A DNA stretch of 64,000 nt from Neorhizobium sp. JUb45 (GCF_004343585.1 NZ_SLYW01000004.1:248001-312000); one strand, 5' to 3'. Shown: positions 10,200 through 19,113, counted from the first letter of the stretch. Numbers and translations are program-made. The notes: generated by a model not told the origin, from the letters alone.

Positions 10200-11411
10200 T
10201 CAGATCGACGTAAGACGTTCGGCAATCAGCGCCGCCAGCCGCTCCGCCACCGCGTCCTTGGAAAGGTCCGGCCACGTATCGATGCCGTTGGCGGAAATGA
10301 TCCTGACCTGATTGCGATTGCCGCCCATCACGCCGGTTTCGGGTGAAACGTCGTTGGCAACGATCATGTCGGCGCCCTTGCGTTCCAGCTTGGCGCGGCC
10401 ATTGGTCTCGACATTTTGTGTCTCGGCGGCAAACCCCACCACCAGCGCCGGTCGTCGGGCATTATGGCCGACGGTTTTCAGAATATCCGGATTTTCCGTC
10501 AGCATCAGCGGGGCAGGGGCCTTGCCCGGCTGTTTCTTGATCTTCTGGTCGGCAGATGCCGCGACGCGCCAGTCCGCCACCGCCGCCACCATCACGGCAA
10601 TATCGGCCGGCAATTGTGCCTCCACGGTGGCCAGCATCTCGGCTGCCGTCTCCACATGCACGGTCGTCACACCGGCCGGATCGGCAACCGTCACCGGGCC
10701 GGACACCAGTGTCACCTCGGCGCCGAGCCTTGCCAGGGCGGCGGCAATCGCATGACCCTGGTTGCCGGAGGAGCGGTTGGCAATGTAGCGCACCGGGTCG
10801 ATCGGTTCATGTGTCGGTCCCGACGTGACGATCGCCTTGCGACCCTTCAGCGGCTTTGGCCCATCGTCCAGCCGGCCGACCACCGCATCGACGATCTGCA
10901 GCGGCTCGGCCATGCGACCAACACCCGCCTCGTTGCTTTCCGCCATCTCGCCGGCCATCGGGCCGATGAAGGAAATGCCGTCTACCTTCAGCGTTTCGAC
11001 ATTGCGTCGTGTCGCCTTTGCCTGCCACATTTTTGGGTTCATCGCCGGCGCCAGCAGAACAGGCCGGTCGGTAGCGAGCAGCACGGCGCTGGCGAGATCA
11101 TCGGCCAGACCATGCGCCATCTTTGCCATCAGATTGGCCGTGGCCGGCGCCACCAGAACGAGGTCGCAATCCCGTGCCAGCCTGATATGGCCGACATCCT
11201 GTTCGTCCTCGCGCGAAAACAGCTCGGTATAGACATGCCCGGACGACAGCGCGCCGACGGCCAGCGGTGTCACGAATTCCTGCGCCGCCTTTGTCATCAC
11301 CGGCCGCACCTCGGCACCGCGCTCGCGCAGGCGGCGGATCAGGTCGAGGCTTTTATAGGCGGCAATGCCGCCGCTGATGATGAGAAGAATACGCTTGCCC
11401 GAAAGGTCCAT
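10200..11411 (-). CDS. coaBC: Bifunctional phosphopantothenoylcysteine decarboxylase / phosphopantothenate-cysteine ligase
   Basis: This 403-residue protein carries two steps of coenzyme A synthesis. The FMN-dependent CoaC decarboxylase domain (about residues 1-185) shows ISGGIAAYKSLDL, APATANLMAKMAHG and the substrate motif APAMNPKMW. The CoaB ligase domain (about 190-400) shows GPTHEPIDPVRYIANRSSG, LTENPDILKTVG and GADMIVANDVS. Oddity: the CoaC active-site flap, 'ACGxxGxGRM' with an essential Cys in E. coli Dfp, reads here EMAESNEAGVGRM, with no Cys. I believe other alphaproteobacteria share this variant, which implies a different proton donor. The ATG at 11411 fits the family N-terminus. 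Confidence 0.96.
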   Translation of the reverse strand: MDLSGKRILLIISGGIAAYKSLDLIRRLRERGAEVRPVMTKAAQEFVTPLAVGALSSGHVYTELFSREDEQDVGHIRLARDCDLVLVAPATANLMAKMAHGLADDLASAVLLATDRPVLLAPAMNPKMWQAKATRRNVETLKVDGISFIGPMAGEMAESNEAGVGRMAEPLQIVDAVVGRLDDGPKPLKGRKAIVTSGPTHEPIDPVRYIANRSSGNQGHAIAAALARLGAEVTLVSGPVTVADPAGVTTVHVETAAEMLATVEAQLPADIAVMVAAVADWRVAASADQKIKKQPGKAPAPLMLTENPDILKTVGHNARRPALVVGFAAETQNVETNGRAKLERKGADMIVANDVSPETGVMGGNRNQVRIISANGIDTWPDLSKDAVAERLAALIAERLTSI

Positions 11412-11499
11412 GGCTCTGCCCGTAATGATTTCGGCGGGAAGCTAAGCCTTTGGGGCAGAAGTTGCAATCGTACGAACTGTACGGTGCGGCGATCGAACC

Positions 11500-12357
11500 T
11501 CAGGGACGCCTCGCGGGTGCCGCAGCGGCTGCCGGCATCACTCCCGGCGTGGTCAGCTTGAAGTCCGCCAGTTCCTTCGGCGTCAGGTAATAAAGCCGGT
11601 CGGGCGGCGTCTCCAATGCCTTCAGCCACACGCCGGCGCCAACACCCATCTCTTCGAGATGCCGGGCAATGCGTGCGGTGGTCGATTGGGCCGCCGACAT
11701 CGCCTCCTCCGGCGATGGCCGTTCGCGGCTGCCGTTGAAAACCTGATGCACGCCGATCACCGCATCCTTTTCCGCAATACGCATCACACCGCCGGCAAAC
11801 ACGATTGGGCAGGAGGAGGCGCAAAGCGCCTTTTCCCTGACGCGTGTGACCAGTTTCTTTTCGCGGATCAGCTTTGACATGGCGATGGCATCTTCCACCG
11901 AGCCACCGGGGGAATTCAGCGCCACCACTTTCACATATTCGCCGCGTGCCTCGATCTCAGTTTTGAACCGTTCGGCCGCACCAGGATCGATCGCCCCTTC
12001 CGCCAACAGCACACCGCCGCCGGTTAGGTTGAAGGTAATCGGCTTGCGCAGCACCTCGGCCGGGCTTGCCGGTGTCACCGGCGGTGCATGCGGCACACCT
12101 TCGGTTAGCGCTGGCGGCAGAACCGGTGCGTCGGTCGTCAGCGGATCATGGCCGGGCAGGCGCGTATCGGTTTTTACTGTGGCAACCTCATAGAGATCGA
12201 CGGCCAGAAAGGTCACCGCCGCGCCCAGCAGCATGTAGAAGGCCGTGCGCATGATCGCGCCGTCGTCGATCGATACCAGAACCTGTTTCAGGCTGCGGCG
12301 CGGTTTTGGTTCGGCCGTGATATTGGTGGCGACAGATCGGCTGATGGGGTTCACCAT
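11500..12357 (-). CDS. Membrane-anchored ClpP/crotonase-fold serine hydrolase (COG3904-like)
   Basis: This encodes 285 residues. An N-terminal cytosolic ~35 residues precede one transmembrane helix (TAFYMLLGAAVTFLAVDLYEV), then a Pro-rich linker and a ClpP-like domain. In that domain ALNSPGGSVEDAIAMSKLI forms the oxyanion region and ALCASSCPIVFAGG holds the probable nucleophile Ser. The C-terminus is Ala/Pro-rich. The fold is that of periplasmic ClpP/SppA-like proteases, so the active domain should lie outside the inner membrane. Its start codon overlaps the stop of the upstream gene as TGATG (12355-12359), which suggests translational coupling. The substrate is unknown; the pairing suggests the two products act together. 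Confidence 0.75.
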   Translation of the reverse strand: MVNPISRSVATNITAEPKPRRSLKQVLVSIDDGAIMRTAFYMLLGAAVTFLAVDLYEVATVKTDTRLPGHDPLTTDAPVLPPALTEGVPHAPPVTPASPAEVLRKPITFNLTGGGVLLAEGAIDPGAAERFKTEIEARGEYVKVVALNSPGGSVEDAIAMSKLIREKKLVTRVREKALCASSCPIVFAGGVMRIAEKDAVIGVHQVFNGSRERPSPEEAMSAAQSTTARIARHLEEMGVGAGVWLKALETPPDRLYYLTPKELADFKLTTPGVMPAAAAAPARRP

Positions 12358-13760
12358 CAGGGACCCTTGCGCGGGTTCTTGCCCGGATCGAAACTGGCGA
12401 CATTGGTGGCTTGGTGGGTGTCGTCGCTCTCCGCCGTGCGGTGGTGAAGATCGTCGCGCATGAAAGGTTCGGCCTCACGCTCGTCCGCTACCTGTTCCTC
12501 GCGCGCCCGCGGTTCGGCAGCGGCAAGGGCCACCTCTTCGGCGCTCGGTGCTCCGGCCACGGTCGTCTGTGCCGCCTTTTCCGAGATCGCCTTCTGCAGC
12601 GCCAGCGTTTCCAGAAGTTCGGCCACGGTGATCCGCTCGGCAAACGGCATGCCTTCTTCCTGACGGCGGATGGCGCCGTGCACGACGGCCAGAATGAACA
12701 CCATCACGCCCGGCAGAAGGTCGATCGAGATGGCGCCAGCCCAGGCGGGAATGAAGTCGGACGCATATTCCAGCACGGCTTCGGCCGGAGAAAGCGGCAC
12801 GAAACGACGCTCGGCTACCGGCGGGCGCACCAGAATTTCGTCCGCCGCCTTGGCCAGCGCCTTGGATTGCGCGGTGACCGATGCCTTCACCGTCTCCATC
12901 ACCTGGTTCTGGCGGTTGACGAGATCGGGCGCCATGCCATCCGGCACCGGTGCAATGAAACCGAGCGACAGGTCATCGGCAGCGCGGCGGATCGAGGGGG
13001 CAACGGAGGTCTGCGAAAGCTGCGCCATCACATTGGTCAGCGCCACGGCTTCGGTGGAAAACTGGTCGGCGCGTGGACCGATCGGGCCGGGGGTGGAGAG
13101 CAGCGTGCGCATCGTCTCAAGCCGCTTCTGGCCCTGTTCCACCAGTTCCGTCACCTGCTCGCGCGAGGCATTGATATTGCCTTCCAGCGATTTCATCTGT
13201 GACGACATCTGGGTCAGCAGTTGCACGACGCTGCCCGATCCGGTCGTGCCGGTCAGCGAGCCGGACTGCCGTTCGACGGCGGCCAGCTGCGAAAACCGTT
13301 CGGAGGCGCGCTGGATATCCGGAAGCAGGCTCTGGGCGGCAAGTGCGTTCTGGTAGGTGCGATCGAGATCGGCGGTGTAACCCTCGACCGATTGCGCCAG
13401 ATGCTGCTCGACGGCGGCGGAGCCGGCAAGCGCTGCCGCATTCAGCCAGCTCGACATGGCGAGGATCATTGCGCAGCCGGCGGCCATCACGGCAAGAAGG
13501 CCAGTGCGCCCGCTGCGGCTGGTCACATGCGGGTAGAACCGCATCATGTAGGACCAGAAGGCATAGATGCCGACCGAGACCGAGAAGGAATAGATGATGG
13601 CGGCGAAAAACACCGCCGTCGGCGAACCGTCGAGGATCGTGCGCGCCCCGAGATAGGTGTAGACGCCGGAAGCCAGCGCCAGCACGGCCAGCGCAAAACG
13701 GGTCATGGTTTCGACGGCAGCGACGCCGTCGGTCAAGCGGTGCGAAGCGCCAAGCGCCAT
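12357..13760 (-). CDS. Multi-spanning membrane protein with a long periplasmic coiled-coil-like region
   Basis: The product is 467 residues and I do not recognise a named family. It has three predicted N-terminal membrane helices (about FALAVLALASGVYTYLG, AVFFAAIIYSFSVSVGIYAFW and GLLAVMAAGCAMILAM). A ~230-residue extracytoplasmic stretch follows that is rich in Gln/Ala/Leu heptads (for example EGNINASREQVTELVEQGQK). A fourth helix (LLPGVMVFILAVVHGAI) leads to a charged cytosolic tail with a Glu/Ala helix. The start at ATG 13760 is chosen because GGAGG lies four to five bases upstream; the TTG at 13778 would lack a site. It overlaps the ClpP-like gene by TGATG. It may be a scaffold or substrate adaptor for that hydrolase (inference). 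Confidence 0.7.
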   Translation of the reverse strand: MALGASHRLTDGVAAVETMTRFALAVLALASGVYTYLGARTILDGSPTAVFFAAIIYSFSVSVGIYAFWSYMMRFYPHVTSRSGRTGLLAVMAAGCAMILAMSSWLNAAALAGSAAVEQHLAQSVEGYTADLDRTYQNALAAQSLLPDIQRASERFSQLAAVERQSGSLTGTTGSGSVVQLLTQMSSQMKSLEGNINASREQVTELVEQGQKRLETMRTLLSTPGPIGPRADQFSTEAVALTNVMAQLSQTSVAPSIRRAADDLSLGFIAPVPDGMAPDLVNRQNQVMETVKASVTAQSKALAKAADEILVRPPVAERRFVPLSPAEAVLEYASDFIPAWAGAISIDLLPGVMVFILAVVHGAIRRQEEGMPFAERITVAELLETLALQKAISEKAAQTTVAGAPSAEEVALAAAEPRAREEQVADEREAEPFMRDDLHHRTAESDDTHQATNVASFDPGKNPRKGP

Positions 13761-13852
13761 GAAGCCTCCAGAAGGCAACGATAAAAGGAATGTATTCCTT
13801 TAACAAAGAATGAAGAACAGGGCGGAATGATGACGGCAGGTTTTGCTGGCCG

Positions 13853-14752
13853 TCAATGGTCGTCGTAGGTTTTTGGCCGTGGCAGCAGGCTTTCGAGATT
13901 TTCGGTTAACGGCGAGCGCTTGCCCCGCAGGCTTGCCAGCGCCAGTCGCGCCACAAGCGGTTCACCCTCTATCGGCCGGTAGGTGACGCCCTCCAGCCGC
14001 ACCTGCGCCATCGAGGCGGGCACGATGGAGACACCGAGGTCTGCCGCCACGAGATTGACGACGGCGGTCATCTGCGGCGCTTCCTGCGTCACGTTGAGCT
14101 CGAAACCGGCCGCGCGGCACGCGCCCACGATATCATTGTAGAGGCTCAGCCCCACCGTGCGCGGGAACACGACAAAAGGTTCGCCCGCAAGCGCGGAGAG
14201 CGGCAGCCGCGCATGCGCCGCCAGCCGGTGTCGTGCCGGCAAGGCGATCAGCATTGGTTCGTCGGGCAGGCGCCGCATGCGCACGTTCTTCGGATCTTCC
14301 AGTCCGGGACGGATGAACACGGCATCCAGTTCGCCGCGCATCAGCCGGTCCAGCAGCAGGTTGCTGTTCATCTCGGTCAGCGACAGATCGACATCCGGCC
14401 AGCGCGCCCGAAACCGCCGGATCGTGCCGCTGACGGCCGGGTTGAAGGCGCCTGATGCGGTAAAGCCAAGCGTGAGGCGTCCCGTCTCGCCCTGGCTTGC
14501 GCGCCTCGCGGCAAGTTTCGCACGCTCGGCTGCAGCAATCGCGCCCTTGGCCTCGTCGCGAAAGGCAATGCCTGCCGCCGTCAGCTCGGCCCCATGCGGC
14601 ACGCGGTGAAACAGCTGTACGCCGATCTCGTTCTCAAGGTCGCGGATCTGCTGGCTGAGCGGTGGTTGCCCGATGCCGAGCGTCTGCGCGGCGCGGGTAA
14701 AATTGCCGGCTTCCGCCACGGCCAGAAAATAACGGATGTGCCGCAATTCCAT
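13853..14752 (-). CDS. LysR-family transcriptional regulator
   Basis: This encodes 299 residues. The winged helix-turn-helix at residues 1-60 (MELRHIRYFLAVAEAGNFTRAAQTLGIGQPPLSQQIRDLE) is typical of LysR regulators whose targets are often transport or aromatic/amino-acid catabolic genes. Residues ~90-290 form the periplasmic-binding-protein-like effector domain (GFTASGAFNPAVSGTIRRFR). The ATG at 14752 has GGAAAAG just upstream and is preferred over the TTG at 14770. It is divergent from the MFS gene, with a 108-bp shared spacer that probably holds the operator. The classical expectation is control of the MFS gene; a link to the thio-histidine-like cluster nearby is possible but unproven. Confidence 0.93.
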   Translation of the reverse strand: MELRHIRYFLAVAEAGNFTRAAQTLGIGQPPLSQQIRDLENEIGVQLFHRVPHGAELTAAGIAFRDEAKGAIAAAERAKLAARRASQGETGRLTLGFTASGAFNPAVSGTIRRFRARWPDVDLSLTEMNSNLLLDRLMRGELDAVFIRPGLEDPKNVRMRRLPDEPMLIALPARHRLAAHARLPLSALAGEPFVVFPRTVGLSLYNDIVGACRAAGFELNVTQEAPQMTAVVNLVAADLGVSIVPASMAQVRLEGVTYRPIEGEPLVARLALASLRGKRSPLTENLESLLPRPKTYDDH

Positions 14753-14860
14753 CTTTTCCGGTATCTCCAAAAGCTATCGAGATCGACAGTATCATATATT
14801 GGACTAATAGCGAGGTGAGGCGTAAATCCAGCTGCGGGAGGCATAACAAGGCATGGAAAA

Positions 14861-16123
14861 ATGTTTCGCGCAGCGGAAAATACGCTCGATCAACCCCTCC
14901 CTCTCGTCACGCCGCAACCGGCACCGCCATCCGAAACGGACTATCTGAAAAAGGGCCAGCCAGCCTTTCGCCGTGCCAGCATCGCGCTTTTCCTCTCCGG
15001 TTTTTCCACGTTTTCGCTGCTTTATTGCGTGCAGCCGCTGATGCCGCTGTTCTCGCACGACTTTGGCGTCACCCCGGCGCAAAGCTCGCTGTCGCTGTCT
15101 CTCGCCACCGGTTTTCTCGCCTTTTCCATCTTCTGCGCCGCCGCGATTTCGGAACGTTTCGGGCGCCGCAGTCTGATGTTCGCATCACTGCTCGGCTCGG
15201 CGCTCTGCACCATTGCCTGCGCGCTGGTGCCTGACTGGCACATGTTGCTGATCCTCCGGGCGCTGCAGGGTTTTCTGCTCGGCGGTGTGCCGGCTGTCGC
15301 CATGGCCTATCTGGCGGAAGAGGTCGATCCGAAGGGACTTGGCGCGTCGATGGGCCTTTATATCGCCGGCAACGCTTTTGGCGGCATGTCCGGCCGCGTC
15401 GTCACCGGCACGCTGACCGAATTCATGTCCTGGCGTCCGGCGCTTGCGGTCATCGGCCTGCTTGGTCTTGCCGCTGCGATCGGTTTCGTGCGCCTGCTGC
15501 CGCCATCCCGGCATTTTACGCCGCATGGCGGTTTCAACCCAAAATTCCACCTGTCGGCCTGGCTGGGCCATATCCGCAATCCGGCGTTGCCCTTCCTGTT
15601 CGCCATCAGCTTTCTGGTCATGGGCGCCTTCGTCACGGTCTATAATTATATCGGCTACCGCCTTGTCGCCGATCCTTACAATCTCAGCCAGACGACACTC
15701 AGCCTGATCTTTACGGTCTACGTGTTCGGCATCGCGGCATCCTGGGCGGCGGGCCGCATGGGCGATCGGTTCGGCGCCTTCAACGTGCTGCCATTCAGCC
15801 TGCTCTCCGGCGCAATCGGCTGCGCTCTTACCTTGTCCGCATCGTTGCCGCTGATCGTCCTCGGTATCGTGCTGCTGACGATCAGCTTCTTCATGAGCCA
15901 TTCGCTGGCAAGCGCGCTGGTCGGCCGGCTGGCGCGGGGCACCAAGGGCCATGCCTCGGCGCTTTACCTGCTCACCTATTATCTCGGCTCCAGCGTTGCC
16001 GGTTCGATCGGCGGCATGTTCTTTGCCGCTGCCGGCTGGCCAGCCGTCGTCGCCTTCACCTCGGGCATGCTGGTTCTGGCCATCATCGCCGGCATGAGCG
16101 CCAAGGTTTTGGCGAAACGCTGA
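14861..16123 (+). CDS. MFS transporter (YnfM-like, 12-TM)
   Basis: This 420-residue inner-membrane protein has about twelve hydrophobic helices after a ~38-residue polar N-terminus. The MFS loop 2-3 motif appears as SERFGRRSLMF and the equivalent in the second half as AGRMGDRFGAF. The sequences SFLVMGAFVTVYNYIGYRL and LARGTKGHASALYLLTYYLGS resemble YnfM/AraJ-type drug or metabolite exporters. It is divergent from the LysR gene, the common arrangement for a regulator and its exporter. It converges on the urocanase-like gene with 13 bp between stops. Substrate and direction of transport cannot be deduced. Start ATG 14861 with AAGG nine bases upstream. Confidence 0.92.
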   Translation: MFRAAENTLDQPLPLVTPQPAPPSETDYLKKGQPAFRRASIALFLSGFSTFSLLYCVQPLMPLFSHDFGVTPAQSSLSLSLATGFLAFSIFCAAAISERFGRRSLMFASLLGSALCTIACALVPDWHMLLILRALQGFLLGGVPAVAMAYLAEEVDPKGLGASMGLYIAGNAFGGMSGRVVTGTLTEFMSWRPALAVIGLLGLAAAIGFVRLLPPSRHFTPHGGFNPKFHLSAWLGHIRNPALPFLFAISFLVMGAFVTVYNYIGYRLVADPYNLSQTTLSLIFTVYVFGIAASWAAGRMGDRFGAFNVLPFSLLSGAIGCALTLSASLPLIVLGIVLLTISFFMSHSLASALVGRLARGTKGHASALYLLTYYLGSSVAGSIGGMFFAAAGWPAVVAFTSGMLVLAIIAGMSAKVLAKR

Positions 16124-16136
16124 ATATAAAGGGCGC

Positions 16137-17798
16137 TCAGCTCAGCCTTATATGCGGCACGCCCTTCGTCTCCACCTCGTCCAGCGCCTCTTCATACCCG
16201 GCATCGGCATAACGGATGACGCCGAGCGCCGTGTCATTGGTGAGCGCATTGTCCAGCCGCTCATCGGCCTCGTCTGTGCCGTCGGCCACCACGGTGACGC
16301 CGCAACTGGTCATGTAACCCGCATAACCGCCACCGCCGGAATGCACGACGACGAGATCGGCCATGGACGCGCACAACATCATCGCGTCGAGCAGCGGCCA
16401 GTCGGCAATGGCGTCCGATCCGTCCTTCATGCGTTCCGTCATGATATTGGGATGCGCCATGGCGCCGGCATCGAGATGATCGCGGGAAAAGGCGATCGGT
16501 CCGGCCAGTTCGCCGGCCGCCACCAGCTCATTGACCTTGCGTGCGAGGGCCGTGCGCTCACCATGTCCGAGCCATGCAATGCGGGCCGGAAGCCCCTCGA
16601 ACGGAATGTTGTCACGGGCCAGCCGCACCCAGTTGGTGATGATTTTATTGTCGGGAAACATCTCTATCAGCAGGTCGTCAATGCGGGAAATATCGCTTGC
16701 CTCTCCCGACAGCGCCATCCAGCGGAACGGCCCGATGGCGCGGGCAAACAATGGCCGCAGATAGGCTTCGGTGAAGATCGGAATGTCGAAGGCGTTTGCC
16801 ACGCCGCCCTCGCGCGCCTGCGTGCGGATCAGGTTGCCGTTGTCAAAAACTTCCGCGCCGGCCTTTTGGAAATCCAGCATGGCCTGCACATGGTCGACGA
16901 TCGAGGCACGGCTTGCCGCCATCAGTTGCCCCTGGCCATCCTTGCGCAGGCTTTTGACAGTGGCGAGATCCATGCCCTTCGGCACATAGCCGTAAACGAG
17001 GTCATGTGCGGACGTCTGGTCCGTAACAATATCCGGCACGATGCCGCGTCGATAAATCTCCGGGTAAAGCGCCGCCGCATTGCCGACGAGACCGACCGAC
17101 AATGCCCGCTTTTCCTTCACCGCCGCGTCGATCATCGCCAGCGCCGCATCGAGATCGGGGGCAATCTCGTCCAGATAACCGATCGCCTTGCGTTTGGTGG
17201 CGCGCTCCGGGTCGATATCGATACACAGGATCGCTGCTCCCGCCATGCGACCCGCCAGCGGCTGCGCACCACCCATGCCGCCGAGCCCTGCGGTGAGAAT
17301 GAAGCGGCCCGCCAGATCACCGCCAAAGCGTCTCTCGGCAATGCGCATGAAAATTTCGTAGGTGCCCTGAATGACACCCTGGCTGCCGATATATTGCCAG
17401 GCGCCGGCGGTCAGTCCGCCCCAGCAGATCAGCCCCTTACGCTCCAGTTCGTAAAAATATTCGGCCTTCGCCCATTGGCCGACGATGTTGCAATTGGCCA
17501 TGATGACCAGCGGCGCCTTCGCATGGGTCTTCATCAGCCCCACCGGCTTGCCGGACTGGATCAGCAGCGTCTGGTCCTCGTCCATCGTCTTGAGCGTTTC
17601 GATGATCGCCTTGTGAGAAGCCCAGTTGCGCGCCGCCTTGCCGAGTGCGGCATAGACCACGAGATTGTCCGGGTCTTCGCCTACCGAGAGCACATTTTCC
17701 AGAAGCCGCAATAGCGCTTCCTGCCGCCAGCCCTTTGCCCGGAGTTCCGGGCCGCCGGGAATGGGGAAATTGGGGTGACGCGGATTTGGTTTTGGCAT
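16137..17798 (-). CDS. Urocanase-family hydratase, divergent (candidate thiourocanate-type hydratase)
   Basis: This 553-residue protein is homologous to HutU, which adds water to urocanate using tightly bound NAD. The NAD-binding segment TAGLGGMGGAQPLAGRMAG, the DQTSAHD motif and RDHLDAGAMAHPN are present. The segment that reads HHGGGVGMGFSQHSGM in classical HutU (recalled) is HSGGGGYAGYMTSCG here (16299-16343), so the catalytic region diverges. With the DUF917 and MIO-less lyase genes upstream, I infer a hydratase for a substituted urocanate such as thiourocanate or S-methylthiourocanate. Start ATG 17798 with GGAGGAG seven bases upstream; longer readings lack a site. A 214-bp repeat-bearing gap separates it from DUF917. 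Plain HutU remains the alternative. Confidence 0.88.
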   Translation of the reverse strand: MPKPNPRHPNFPIPGGPELRAKGWRQEALLRLLENVLSVGEDPDNLVVYAALGKAARNWASHKAIIETLKTMDEDQTLLIQSGKPVGLMKTHAKAPLVIMANCNIVGQWAKAEYFYELERKGLICWGGLTAGAWQYIGSQGVIQGTYEIFMRIAERRFGGDLAGRFILTAGLGGMGGAQPLAGRMAGAAILCIDIDPERATKRKAIGYLDEIAPDLDAALAMIDAAVKEKRALSVGLVGNAAALYPEIYRRGIVPDIVTDQTSAHDLVYGYVPKGMDLATVKSLRKDGQGQLMAASRASIVDHVQAMLDFQKAGAEVFDNGNLIRTQAREGGVANAFDIPIFTEAYLRPLFARAIGPFRWMALSGEASDISRIDDLLIEMFPDNKIITNWVRLARDNIPFEGLPARIAWLGHGERTALARKVNELVAAGELAGPIAFSRDHLDAGAMAHPNIMTERMKDGSDAIADWPLLDAMMLCASMADLVVVHSGGGGYAGYMTSCGVTVVADGTDEADERLDNALTNDTALGVIRYADAGYEEALDEVETKGVPHIRLS

Positions 17799-17834
17799 GC
17801 GGGTCTCCTCCGTGGTTCGTTGCGGCAACGGTTT

Positions 17835-18001
17835 CCCCTCACCCACAGCGCGGCTTGCTGCGCGGCACCTCTGCCCGCAGGCGGGGAAAGGGGACGTGCC
17901 CCGCTATTCCTCAGCTCTTGGCGCAGGGTGGTTCGGCATATCCCTTCTCCCCGTCACAACGGGAAGAAGGTGGCGGCAGCCGGATGAGGGGCCGTCGCAA
18001 G
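17835..18001. repeat. Rhizobial mosaic intergenic repeat (RIME-like) with two palindromic halves
   Basis: This intergenic stretch has the look of a rhizobial mosaic element. The left half (about 17835-17900) is built from overlapping GC palindromes (around GCGCGGCTTGCTGCGCGG). The right half holds a long hairpin, CCTTCTCCCCGT at 17943-17954 pairing with ACGGGAAGAAGG at 17959-17970 across a CACA loop (11 of 12 pairs), followed by GCAGCCGGATGAGGGG. Sequences of this kind occur many times in Agrobacterium and Rhizobium genomes; the copy number here cannot be counted. It sits inside the presumed catabolic operon, where it could act as a processing or termination hairpin. Confidence 0.6.
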
Positions 18002-18012
18002 CTCCCAGTCTG

Positions 18013-19110
18013 CTAGCTCCGCCCTTTCAGCGCATATTTCGCAATCTCGATCCCCATCGCCTTTTCCACGTAAGGGTAAACCGTCGGGTCGAGCACGCTG
18101 GAAGACAGCGGCAAAATGTCCATCGGCACATGCAGCACGAACACCTTCATGCCGACCGACAACTGACCCACGCTCAAAGGCTCGCCTTCCGGCGACAGCG
18201 TGCTGATGACGGAGGGGAAGGTGGCGACACGGTTGCCGCCGGCATCCTCCACCGCCATGTATTCGTTCATCACATGCAGCACCGCCGAATTATCGCCGGT
18301 GCCGATGGTGATCGTGCCGATATCGAAAGCGTCCTGCGTATAAACGACATCCTTGGCGGTGATCTCACCTTCGGCAATGATGGCGCCGCCGGTGGTCTTG
18401 CAGATCGCATCGATCACTGCCGAACCGCCGCGCTTTTCCGCCTCGATGATCGCTTCGCCGAGCGTCAGCGCCAGCGAAATGCCGCCGAGTGCCGCATGGT
18501 TGCGCACATAAGAGGCGCGTAGCGGATTGCGGCAGGAGGCGATGAACCCGCCCGATTGATCGGCTGCCGTCCGCAGCACCGGCGAAATTTTTGCCGTCGC
18601 GCCGCGCACGACGAGTTCAATATAACGGTGTTCTTCCCGGTTGCCGCCGACGGCGGTCTGGATCATCGGCTCGGGTGAACCGGCCATGCCGATTGAACCC
18701 ATGTCGCCGGTCGGATGGGCGCGCACGTCGCCCACCGCATCCACCACCTTGGTGCCCAGCACGGCGGAGGGAAGCCAGGCATTCAGCGTGGAGGATTTAC
18801 CGTTCTGGCCAATGATCAGGCCCGACAGTTTTTCACCCAGCGTTTCCTGCAGGATTTGTACGGCACGGATATAATCGACACCGCGCATTTCCCAGGGCGT
18901 GGTGGAGGCGGGAGCGCCGATCGCGGCTGCCGTCGCCACCCAGTCGTCATCCTTCAGTTCGTCGATCGACACCAGTTCGGGCTTGCCCACCGCAACAGCC
19001 GCATAACCCAGCATGCGCCCATGATCAGCCCATCCGCCACCGCCTGCGGCATAAACCGAGCCGCCTTTTACCGCTGCTTCAACGTCCTTTTCGACCAGTA
19101 TGCGTCCCAT
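18013..19110 (-). CDS. DUF917 / S-methyl-thiohydantoin desulfurase-family protein
   Basis: This 365-residue protein matches the DUF917 family: an N-terminal GGSVYAAGGGGWADHGRMLG, a central DAVGDVRAHPTGDMGSIGMAG, then GGFIASCRNPLRASYVRNHAAL. As I recall, the Pfam domain was renamed for S-methyl thiohydantoin desulfurase, and a member acts as the desulfhydrase for the thio-imidazolidinone-propionate made during ergothioneine breakdown. Its role here would be to remove sulfur or methanethiol to leave hydantoin-5-propionate (inference). The ATG at 19110 has AGGAGA eight bases upstream and lies 3 bp after the M20 gene stop, so the two are tightly coupled. No signal peptide; cytosolic. Confidence 0.85.
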   Translation of the reverse strand: MGRILVEKDVEAAVKGGSVYAAGGGGWADHGRMLGYAAVAVGKPELVSIDELKDDDWVATAAAIGAPASTTPWEMRGVDYIRAVQILQETLGEKLSGLIIGQNGKSSTLNAWLPSAVLGTKVVDAVGDVRAHPTGDMGSIGMAGSPEPMIQTAVGGNREEHRYIELVVRGATAKISPVLRTAADQSGGFIASCRNPLRASYVRNHAALGGISLALTLGEAIIEAEKRGGSAVIDAICKTTGGAIIAEGEITAKDVVYTQDAFDIGTITIGTGDNSAVLHVMNEYMAVEDAGGNRVATFPSVISTLSPEGEPLSVGQLSVGMKVFVLHVPMDILPLSSSVLDPTVYPYVEKAMGIEIAKYALKGRS

Positions 19111-19113
19111 GCG

